DNA from: JBAYVY01 sp041674345
Lineage (GTDB): Bacteria > Planctomycetota > Phycisphaerae > Phycisphaerales > Zrk34
Length of the DNA stretch: 7,800 nt
Direction: 5' to 3'
NCBI GenBank assembly: GCA_041674345.1
Contig: JBAYVY010000167.1
Location: 1-7,800, forward strand
Numbering within the stretch: position 1 is the stretch's first letter; every line of letters starts with the position of its first letter. The translations under genes were made by a program, and so were the position numbers. Below are positions 1-5,809 of the stretch, in pieces. Under the pieces are notes generated by a model that saw nothing but the letters and a program-made list of their open reading frames with translations, had not been told where the DNA came from and ran no database searches.

Positions 1-1
1 C

Positions 2-109
2 ACCGCCGGCGTCGAACCGATCCTCGCCCCGCGCTCGCTGTGGCTCAGCAACGACGACCGCTGGAACCACTACTGGTTGTGCGGCTCACCCCTCCGACAA
101 GCCGCGTAG
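2..109 (+). CDS. Unrecognised partial reading frame, C-terminal end only
   Basis: This frame is open from the left edge to a TAG at 107-109 and gives about 35 residues, including LWLSNDDRWNHYWLCGSPL. The mix of W, Y, N and D looks more protein-like than the R/P-rich product of the frame that continues into cas10. I do not recognise a family. It could be the tail of a gene carried by a mobile element whose end lies near base 123. It could also be chance coding in a GC-rich stretch. Its last bases overlap a hairpin at 81-105. Too little is visible to assign a function. Confidence 0.3.
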   Translation, partial: TAGVEPILAPRSLWLSNDDRWNHYWLCGSPLRQAA

Positions 110-690
110 GGTGTCATGCACCCCTGCTGGTCGGGCCGTGGGACATCGTCCTTGACTTCGCCGGTCATCTTCGACAGCAATTCACGGAACGGTTCCAAGC
201 GGAACAACTGACGATCAGCGCCGGCGTAGCGATCATCAAGCCCAGATTCCCCATCCGTCTGGCGGCACAGCAGGCCGAAGACCTGCTCGACCAGGCCAAG
301 AGCGGCACGAAAAACCAGTGCGCCGCGCTGGGCGGATTGTGGCAGTGGCCGGATCACAACCGCATCATCGACGACGGGAAACAACTGGCCGATTGGGTGA
401 ATGACGATGTGATCGAGCGCGGCTGGCTGCACACGCTGCTGAAATTGGCCTTGCTGCGCCGCGGCGAAATCCCCAATACCCCCCAGCACGAACAAGTCAT
501 GGCTACCGCCCGGCTGGCGTATCACGTCGAACGCAACTGGCCCAAGAGCGGCCCGGCCCGCGAGTGGATCAACGCCGTCCTCGATGATTTCGACATCGAC
601 CCCGCCCAAGCGCGGGGTCGTGTCAAGCACTTACCCACCATCATTCGTTACGCGATGCTGGCTACACGTTCACAAGGAGACCTTGAATGA
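40..690 (+). CDS. cas10: Cas10/Csm1 C-terminal part, apparently truncated and lacking the GGDD motif
   Basis: Cas10 (Csm1) is the large subunit of type III effectors; its Palm2 domain makes cyclic oligoadenylate from ATP. Counting residues from a possible GTG at 40, typical Palm2 sequence starts at residue 29 (LLVGPWD, 29-35). It continues through LTISAGVAI (57-65) and the helix with PIRLAAQQAEDLLDQAK (71-87), then a helical C-terminal domain to residue 216. Just before LLVGPW, family members have GGDD; here the aligned residues read GCHA, and residues 1-28 are R/P-rich and unlike Cas10. The HD, Palm1 and zinc regions are also not in the window. The frame stays open to the left edge, so the true gene start is unknown. 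The stop overlaps the csm2 start by 4 bases (ATGA). Most likely this is a remnant cut by an insertion or rearrangement. A divergent inactive Cas10 or an assembly join are alternatives. Confidence 0.8.
   Translation: MAQQRRPLEPLLVVRLTPPTSRVGCHAPLLVGPWDIVLDFAGHLRQQFTERFQAEQLTISAGVAIIKPRFPIRLAAQQAEDLLDQAKSGTKNQCAALGGLWQWPDHNRIIDDGKQLADWVNDDVIERGWLHTLLKLALLRRGEIPNTPQHEQVMATARLAYHVERNWPKSGPAREWINAVLDDFDIDPAQARGRVKHLPTIIRYAMLATRSQGDLE
81..123. repeat. Two adjacent short hairpins at the cas10 breakpoint
   Basis: The first hairpin pairs GCGGCT (81-86) with AGCCGC (100-105) around a 13-base loop. The second pairs GGGTG (109-113) with CACCC (119-123) around TCATG. Paired imperfect palindromes like these resemble REP/BIME units or the subterminal hairpins of IS200/IS605-type elements. 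That resemblance is inference from shape only. The second hairpin ends at base 123 and recognisable Cas10 sequence begins at base 124, which suggests an element boundary. Confidence 0.45.
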
Positions 691-1235
691 GTAATTTCGG
701 CAAGCACGGCCAAACCGGCGGCGGAGGCGTCCGACGCCCCGGAGGCGGACAAGGCGGCGGAAGCTATGGTGGTCGCTCCGGCGGCGGCTATCATGATCAG
801 CCCGAGGACAAGATCGCCAACCACTGGCCTGACTATCTGAAGGATGGCTACTTCGATGCCGATGGCAACCTCCGCATTGAATATGTCAGTCGGGAGAAGG
901 TCGAGCCGCTCATTCAGAAAATGGCCAATGCTCAACCCAAACTCACCACCGGCCAACTTCGCCGGTTCTTCCAGCATTGCCGCGGACTGGAAACCAAACT
1001 CAAATCAGGCGCTGCCACGTGGGCTGCTATACGCCCTCAATTTGAGTTTCTCGATGCCGCTTCCGCCGACGCCTTCGGCAAAACGCCTCACAAAATTCCC
1101 GATTTGTTTTACGACTTCATCAGCCGCAACGTCCACGCGGTCAAGACCGAGAAGGACTTTCTCCAAGGCTTCCTCCCTCATTTCGAGGCCCTTGTCGGCT
1201 TCGGATCACTTCACGTTCAGAAAGATAGGAATTAA
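687..1235 (+). CDS. csm2: Csm2, small filament subunit of the type III-A effector, with a Gly-rich N-terminal tail
   Basis: Csm2 is the small helical subunit that lines the inner filament of the Csm complex and contacts the crRNA-target duplex. The family region covers about residues 47-175. It includes YFDADGNLR (55-63) and LTTGQLRRFF (86-95), which match the usual Csm2 pattern, followed by a helical bundle. The ATG at 687 overlaps the cas10 stop and has a strong AAGGAGA ribosome binding site at 674-680. At 182 residues it is longer than typical Csm2 proteins of roughly 120-150. The excess is a low-complexity tail (about residues 11-35) made mostly of glycine with R16, R17 and R30 and a Tyr-Gly pair. 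Such a tail is RGG-like and could bind RNA or promote assembly; this is inference. csm3 follows after 3 bases. Confidence 0.88.
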   Translation: MSNFGKHGQTGGGGVRRPGGGQGGGSYGGRSGGGYHDQPEDKIANHWPDYLKDGYFDADGNLRIEYVSREKVEPLIQKMANAQPKLTTGQLRRFFQHCRGLETKLKSGAATWAAIRPQFEFLDAASADAFGKTPHKIPDLFYDFISRNVHAVKTEKDFLQGFLPHFEALVGFGSLHVQKDRN

Positions 1236-1238
1236 CCC

Positions 1239-1931
1239 ATGAAACGAATCGAGACGCATACACTCACCGCGACCATCACTCTTACGAGCGGCGCACGCAT
1301 CGGCGGCTCCGATGACGTGCTCCAGATCGGCGGCACTGACCTCACCTGCATCAAAGACCCCGCCACGAAGAAGCCCTACCTCCCCGGTTCTTCACTTAAA
1401 GGCAAGATGCGGTCCGCGCTGGAAAAGAGCGATGGCTCCGCCGAAGGCATGAATCCGTCCAAGCACGGCCCGATTGCCCGCGTATTCGGGCCTCACTTCG
1501 ACCCGAAGCACCAGGAAGGCCCCACCCGCATCCGTGTTCACGATGCCCCGCTTATCGGTGACTTCACACTCGAACTGAAAACCGAGTCGGTCAACAACCG
1601 CCAGACCGGCACCGCCATGCACCCGCGTACGCTCGAACGCGTCGCCCCTGGTGCGAAGTTCCAACTCCGCATCGACTTCGACGTATATGACATGGATGTC
1701 GATAAGAAACATCCCTTCACCTACGAAGACATTGACAAGAAGACTCACACCGGCTGTGACGCCATCCTCGCCATCCTCAACGACGGCCTCGACCTGCTAT
1801 GCCAGTCCGGCATCGGCTCGGGCACATCGCGAGGCTATGGCCAGATCGAGATCACCGACGACAAACTCGAACCCGCCAAGCGCCGTCCGCGATTGAGTTT
1901 CGCCAACGACGTTGCTGGGAAATCAGCATGA
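1239..1931 (+). CDS. csm3: Csm3, type III-A backbone RAMP protein and target RNA nuclease
   Basis: Csm3 (Cas7 family) forms the repeated backbone of the effector and cuts bound target RNA at 6-base intervals. At 230 residues it has the usual length. Visible family motifs are RIGGSDD (20-26), IGGTD (30-34), PYLPGSSLKGKMR (46-58), the RQTGTAMHPRTLERVAPG stretch (121-138) and the glycine loop GIGSGTSRGYG (191-201). D34 in IGGTD aligns with the catalytic aspartate known from characterised Csm3 proteins (D32/D33), so slicing should be intact. The ATG at 1239 is preceded by TAGGA (1226-1230). The stop overlaps the csm4 start in ATGA. Only one csm3-like gene is present, unlike III-D loci, which have several. 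Confidence 0.95.
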   Translation: MKRIETHTLTATITLTSGARIGGSDDVLQIGGTDLTCIKDPATKKPYLPGSSLKGKMRSALEKSDGSAEGMNPSKHGPIARVFGPHFDPKHQEGPTRIRVHDAPLIGDFTLELKTESVNNRQTGTAMHPRTLERVAPGAKFQLRIDFDVYDMDVDKKHPFTYEDIDKKTHTGCDAILAILNDGLDLLCQSGIGSGTSRGYGQIEITDDKLEPAKRRPRLSFANDVAGKSA

Positions 1932-2923
1932 CCCTCCACCGCCTCAAACTCCGCCCACGCTCCCCCTGGCGCACCCCCTGGCACGCCGACACACTCACCG
2001 GCATGTTGCTCGCCACCTGCGCCCGCGTTCATGGCCCCGACATCCTGCGCGATCGGCTCATCGAACCCATGCTCGCCGCCCCCGGAAGCGGACCTCCCTT
2101 CGTCCTCTCCGACGCCTGTCCCGGTGACCTGTTGCCCATGCCGATCTGGTTACGCCTGGCCGATTGGCCCGCCGACACCGACCGCAAAAAGCTCAAACGC
2201 AAGCGATGGCTCACGCCTCGCGCCTTCCAACTCGCACGCACAGCAACGATTCCCCCGCTTGATCAACTGTTCGCCGATGACGAATTGTTCCTCGAACACG
2301 CCCGTCACCACAACACCCTCAGTCGCCTCACCGATACGACGGGCGAGTCCGACTCCGGCCTCGCTCCGTTCAGCCGACCTGAAACCCTTTTGCTCGGCTC
2401 TTCCGATGATGCCGGCGATTACCTCAGCATTTACTTCCGCCTTCTTGATCCCAGCAGTGCGGACCTGTTCCTCGACCTCTTCTACGAACTGGCCCTCACC
2501 GGCTTCGGGGCAGACGCCTCCACCGGACGCGGACAGTTCGATATCCTCGACGATTCAGAACCCGTCCCCCATCTCGACGCTTCACCGGATGGGGCCAACG
2601 CCGTCATTTGCCTCTCCACTTTCCAGCCCGGCCCACACGACCCCACCACCGGCTACTGGGACGCCTTCCCCAAGTTCGGCAAACTCGGGCCCGAACTCGC
2701 CTCCCTCGCCGGCGATCACCGCAAAAACACCTTCATCCTCTTCAAACCCGGCGCCTGCTTCCGTACCGATCCGAATCGGCCTTTCATGGGCCGCGCCATC
2801 CCTATGCAACAACTCCTGCCGACCGCCAGCACGCAAGCCCTCGCCCAACACAACATCAATCTCATCCACCCCGCGTTCGCCCTGACCCTACCGGCCTACT
2901 TGAACCTGGAGCTGAATTCATGA
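1928..2923 (+). CDS. csm4: Csm4, type III-A RAMP (Cas5) subunit
   Basis: Csm4 is the Cas5-like subunit that holds the crRNA 5' handle and docks onto Cas10. The ATG at 1928 overlaps the csm3 stop by 4 bases. Translation can extend further upstream in the same frame, but only inside csm3, so the overlap start is preferred. The protein has 331 residues. Supporting motifs are TLTGMLLATCARVHG (22-36), PFVLSDACPGDLLPMP (57-72) and the glycine-rich FGADASTGRGQFDI (193-206), which matches the G-loop before the second ferredoxin fold. The ending HPAFALTLP (314-322) also fits. Codons are strongly C-ending (CTC, GCC, ACC). Its stop overlaps the start of the CARF gene, where csm5 would normally be expected. 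Confidence 0.88.
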   Translation: MTLHRLKLRPRSPWRTPWHADTLTGMLLATCARVHGPDILRDRLIEPMLAAPGSGPPFVLSDACPGDLLPMPIWLRLADWPADTDRKKLKRKRWLTPRAFQLARTATIPPLDQLFADDELFLEHARHHNTLSRLTDTTGESDSGLAPFSRPETLLLGSSDDAGDYLSIYFRLLDPSSADLFLDLFYELALTGFGADASTGRGQFDILDDSEPVPHLDASPDGANAVICLSTFQPGPHDPTTGYWDAFPKFGKLGPELASLAGDHRKNTFILFKPGACFRTDPNRPFMGRAIPMQQLLPTASTQALAQHNINLIHPAFALTLPAYLNLELNS

Positions 2924-3663
2924 CCAAACCTGTCGAATACCTTCACATCGTCACCGTCGGAACCAGTCTCCTGCTCAACAACCACTGGGAACACGGTCAC
3001 CCCCTGCCTCGCAAACAGATTCTGCTGGAGTCGCTCCGCAACGACCCTCGCAAAAATTCAGCCGAACTCAACGCCCTGCTCCACTTCATCGACCGCGACG
3101 AATGCTCACGTGTCCATTTACTTGCCACCGACACACCCCAAGGCCGGCTTTGTGGCCAAACCATCGGACGATACCTGCACGACCGAGGCATCCAGACTAC
3201 CGACGGCAAAACCATCGGCCTGCTCTCGCGGTCAATCGAACTCGCCACGAGTCAGGTCTCCTTTTTCACCGCCATCCGCGTTTTCCGCGATGCCGTCTTT
3301 CGCGTTGCTCAAAAAGCCCGCCGCGGCGGTGCCGTCGTATTCATCAACGCTACCGGCAGCATTAAGGCCGAAACCGCCGTTGCCGCCATGGTCGCCGCCG
3401 AACTCAAACTCTCCGCCTACTACATCCATCAGTCCATGAATGAACCGGTCTTCCTTCCCACCGCCGCTCTGGACCCCGATGCTCTTGAAATTCTGCGCGG
3501 AATTGGAAAGCCCCGACACGTGCCGCCCAAACTCGCCCCACGCGATCAGGACCGCCTCCAACGCGAAGGCCTGATTAAGCTCTCCTTGAAGGCCGATGGC
3601 CAAGTGTCGAGCATCCACCTCACCGCCTTTGCCAAACACCTGCTTAAACCATACAACCCCTAA
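2920..3663 (+). CDS. Standalone CARF-domain protein (APE2256/Csm6-like CARF), possible ring nuclease or cyclic oligoadenylate sensor
   Basis: CARF domains bind cyclic oligoadenylate made by Cas10. This 247-residue protein opens with the CARF strand-loop IVTVGTSLL (10-18). It continues with HLLATDTPQGRLC (66-78), then FINATGSIKAETA (141-153), a variant of the NATGGFK motif, then SAYYIH and VFLP (165-180). S16 and K149 match the serine and lysine used by Crn1-type ring nucleases such as Sso2081. The remaining ~65 residues are short and charged, with a winged-helix-like end (LQREGLIKLSL ... SIHLTAFAKHLL). No HEPN-sized domain is present, so a classical Csm6 ribonuclease is unlikely. The ATG at 2920 overlaps the csm4 stop (ATGA); an upstream in-frame extension would lie inside csm4. 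Role (ring nuclease, regulator or partner-dependent sensor) is inferred; the CARF call is firm. Confidence 0.8.
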   Translation: MTKPVEYLHIVTVGTSLLLNNHWEHGHPLPRKQILLESLRNDPRKNSAELNALLHFIDRDECSRVHLLATDTPQGRLCGQTIGRYLHDRGIQTTDGKTIGLLSRSIELATSQVSFFTAIRVFRDAVFRVAQKARRGGAVVFINATGSIKAETAVAAMVAAELKLSAYYIHQSMNEPVFLPTAALDPDALEILRGIGKPRHVPPKLAPRDQDRLQREGLIKLSLKADGQVSSIHLTAFAKHLLKPYNP

Positions 3664-3668
3664 CACAC

Positions 3669-3959
3669 ATGGCCCGCAAACATTACCTCATCAGTTACGA
3701 TGTCGCCGACGATAAACGTCGCAATCGCATCTTTGAAACCATGCAGGATCACGGCAACCACACGCAATTCAGCGTATTTCTCTGCCAACTCGATTCCGCC
3801 GAACTCGCCACGCTACGCGGCGTATTATCAGGTATTGTTCACGACAAACAGGATCAGGTGCTCATCGTCGATCTCGGACCAGCCACCCATGACCTTGACA
3901 ATTCCATCGAAACCATCGGACGGACGTTCGTCCCCACTCCCCGCGCCAATATCGTCTGA
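3669..3959 (+). CDS. cas2: Cas2, CRISPR adaptation endonuclease-fold protein
   Basis: Cas2 dimers scaffold the Cas1-Cas2 spacer integrase. The 96-residue length is normal. The first strand YLISYDVADDKRRNRIF (6-22) holds the conserved D11, and HTQFSVFLCQLD (31-42) is the second family signature. The gene starts 5 bases after the CARF gene and shows no clear Shine-Dalgarno sequence, so translation may be coupled. It is the last gene before the leader and array. Unusually, no cas1 neighbours it in this window; cas1 would have to lie upstream or elsewhere for spacer acquisition. Confidence 0.93.
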   Translation: MARKHYLISYDVADDKRRNRIFETMQDHGNHTQFSVFLCQLDSAELATLRGVLSGIVHDKQDQVLIVDLGPATHDLDNSIETIGRTFVPTPRANIV

Positions 3960-4134
3960 GCTTGATCGAGCGGTTCAGTTGTGCGATACTTCCGGGAGTC
4001 GCTCGCACTCTTTGAAAAGTCAAGAGTTACGTACTCTACGCCGTCCTGAATGGTCATGCCTCAGCCCCATTACCAGCAACCACTCGTTTTTACGGTTACA
4101 ATCCATTCCGCCTGCAAAATTTAGAACGAGCGCC
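3960..4134 (+). promoter_or_regulatory. CRISPR leader
   Basis: This 175-base non-coding stretch lies between cas2 and the first repeat and is less GC-rich than its surroundings, especially 4084-4127. The array runs away from it: the perfect repeats are on this side and the degenerate repeat is at the far end. That makes this the leader holding the array promoter and integration signals. I see no convincing -35/-10 pair. Inverted repeats are present: CGAGCG (3967-3972) with CGCTCG (4000-4005), ACTCTT (4007-4012) with AAGAGT (4022-4027), and AGAGT (4023-4027) with ACTCT (4033-4037). No T-run follows them, so they are not obvious terminators. Confidence 0.7.
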
Positions 4135-5673
4135 ATTTCCGCGATCACCAGATCGCGGCCCCATTGAAGCAAGTCGGGCAAGGGGTTTACGGAATGGGTG
4201 TACGACCATTTCCGCGATCACCAGATCGCGGCCCCATTGAAGCATGGTCATTTCCTTTTTCAGATTTCGCGCCCATTTCATTTCCGCGATCACCAGATCG
4301 CGGCCCCATTGAAGCCAAATCTTCGCGCGCTCCATCCACCTGCGACTTCGATTTCCGCGATCACCAGATCGCGGCCCCATTGAAGCGGCGTACTGACCGG
4401 GGCCTTGGATTGAGGATTACCATTTCCGCGATCACCAGATCGCGGCCCCATTGAAGCTTTCCGACATGGGTGTTCTCCCATGCTCGCAGACGGATTTCCG
4501 CGATCACCAGATCGCGGCCCCATTGAAGCGACCAGCACCACGATCAGGGGCAGGCCAAGTATCTATTTCCGCGATCACCAGATCGCGGCCCCATTGAAGC
4601 CTCCGTGATTTGCCAGTGGGTGTTTTTCCATTCGTATTTCCGCGATCACCAGATCGCGGCCCCATTGAAGCATCACGCTGTCGACAATCCTTCGTTCCGG
4701 GAACCTTGCATTTCCGCGATCACCAGATCGCGGCCCCATTGAAGCAAATTCTGTGGCGGTGGCGTCATTTGCATTTCGCGGATTTCCGCGATCACCAGAT
4801 CGCGGCCCCATTGAAGCACATGGATATCACACCATGCCCGGAGTCGATCGGATGATTTCCGCGATCACCAGATCGCGGCCCCATTGAAGCTCGTCAAGCA
4901 GACAGGCTGCTCTGTACGTTTGTTCCTATTTCCGCGATCACCAGATCGCGGCCCCATTGAAGCGAATGCCCAAGATGCTGGATGCGCCATCCGTCGGTGC
5001 ATTTCCGCGATCACCAGATCGCGGCCCCATTGAAGCCCACAGTCATCAGTCTGTCCCTAGCGTTGTGAGTTTATTTCCGCGATCACCAGATCGCGGCCCC
5101 ATTGAAGCGAATTGCAACTCTGCCGTAACTTTATCTAATTTGAATTTCCGCGATCACCAGATCGCGGCCCCATTGAAGCTACCCCCACCCCCACACGACC
5201 ATTGCCCGCGCGATGGATTTCCGCGATCACCAGATCGCGGCCCCATTGAAGCCCGCCGGCCTTCCGCGATGGACTCGCTCAATCGCGTCATTTCCGCGAT
5301 CACCAGATCGCGGCCCCATTGAAGCAACACGAACAGTTCCCACGGGCCGGCGTTGGGCATGATTTCCGCGATCACCAGATCGCGGCCCCATTGAAGCAGT
5401 TGGTCCTTGATCGGCAACAGGCGATTGACACGATTTCCGCGATCACCAGATCGCGGCCCCATTGAAGCGTAACCGTCGGGCATGTCCTCCGGTGCCAGGT
5501 CGATGATTTCCGCGATCACCAGATCGCGGCCCCATTGAAGCTGGAACCTTCTCCGGCACGGCGACGAATTGCACGGCATTTCCGCGATCACCAGATCGCG
5601 GCCCCATTGAAGCGCCAAATCGACATCTACGATCATCTCTGCCTGAGATTTCCGCGATCACCAGATCGCGGCC
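4135..5673 (+). CRISPR. CRISPR array, 22 repeats (last truncated), 21 spacers
   Basis: Repeats of 36 bases start at 4135, 4208, 4280, 4351, 4422, 4494, 4565, 4636, 4710, 4782, 4855, 4928, 5001, 5073, 5144, 5217, 5290, 5362, 5433, 5506, 5578 and 5648. The first 21 read as identical. Each begins ATTTCC, contains an 8-bp palindrome CCGCGATC/GATCGCGG around loop ACCA, and ends ATTGAAGC. That end matches the usual 8-base crRNA 5' handle (ATTGAAAC type) and sets transcription on the + strand. Spacers are 34-38 bases and all differ. The last repeat is cut after 26 bases, marking the leader-distal end. No cas6 is visible to process the transcript. The array probably supplies the Csm complex encoded just upstream. 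Confidence 0.98.
5648..5673 (+). repeat. Truncated terminal CRISPR repeat
   Basis: The first 26 bases match the consensus, including the whole hairpin, and then the sequence diverges. The ATTGAAGC handle is missing, so no crRNA can start from this copy. Decay of the last repeat is normal at the leader-distal end, and the terminator follows 8 bases later. Confidence 0.92.
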
Positions 5674-5681
5674 TTCCATTC

Positions 5682-5708
5682 CGCCCCGCATCTTCGCGGG
5701 GCGTTTTT
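5682..5708 (+). terminator. Rho-independent terminator of the CRISPR array
   Basis: A perfect 8-bp GC stem, CGCCCCGC (5682-5689) and GCGGGGCG (5696-5703), closes a 6-base loop ATCTTC and is followed directly by five T residues (5704-5708). It lies 8 bases after the last repeat match on the array's coding strand. It should end pre-crRNA transcription and insulate the downstream lyase gene. Confidence 0.88.
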
Positions 5709-5713
5709 GTTGA

Positions 5714-5731
5714 ATCGCTCGCCTGAGCGAT
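5714..5731. repeat. Short perfect inverted repeat upstream of ilvA
   Basis: ATCGCTC (5714-5720) and GAGCGAT (5725-5731) form a 7-bp stem around GCCT. There is no T-run, so it is not a standard terminator. It could be an operator for the downstream gene or a remnant hairpin. Nothing in the sequence decides this. Confidence 0.35.
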
Positions 5732-5773
5732 GGGGACCACCCCGGTGTCGCGGTGTGTGATGTCGAACGTGGA

Positions 5774-5779
5774 TATACT
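5774..5779 (+). promoter_or_regulatory. Candidate -10 element for ilvA
   Basis: TATACT at 5774-5779 matches the sigma-70 -10 consensus in five of six positions and lies 30 bases before the ATG. No good -35 hexamer is found 16-18 bases upstream, so the call is tentative. Confidence 0.3.
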
Positions 5780-5797
5780 GGCTTCGATTTTGCCACC

Positions 5798-5802
5798 GGA
5801 GA
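5798..5802 (+). promoter_or_regulatory. Ribosome binding site that sets the ilvA start
   Basis: GGAGA at 5798-5802 is 7 bases ahead of the ATG at 5810. It favours that codon over an in-frame GTG at 5753, whose extra 19 residues do not resemble the family N-terminus. Confidence 0.6.
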
Positions 5803-5809
5803 TTTTTCC

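Noticed and set aside
70..630. A minus-strand open frame opposite the Cas10 fragment.
   Set aside because: The + strand has recognisable Cas10 motifs. The reverse product has no family features and its frame simply mirrors codon bias.
3496..3519. R193-G-I-G-K-P-R-H200 in the CARF protein fits the loose HEPN pattern R-X(4-6)-H.
   Set aside because: A HEPN domain needs a helical bundle well over 100 residues. Only about 65 residues follow the CARF core and the motif sits in a Pro/Gly loop.
4081..4128. TTACAA near 4097 with ATTTAG about 17 bases on as a leader promoter.
   Set aside because: Both hexamers match the consensus poorly, so this was not annotated as a promoter.
5253..5289. Spacer 16 contains TTCCGCGAT, identical to part of the repeat, suggesting a partial extra repeat.
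   Set aside because: Only nine bases match, the hairpin and the handle are absent, and spacer length is normal, so chance is sufficient.
4096..5636. Long open frames on both strands across 4096-5832 with recurring peptides such as MGPRSGDRGN, QWGRDLVIAE and FRDHQIAAPLK.
   Set aside because: These are translations of the CRISPR repeat. The period equals the repeat-spacer unit and the peptide between the constant parts is the spacer.
5753..5809. Upstream GTG at 5753 as the start of the threonine ammonia-lyase.
   Set aside because: It has no ribosome binding site, adds residues unlike the family, and would overlap the candidate -10 element, while GGAGA stands ahead of the ATG at 5810.
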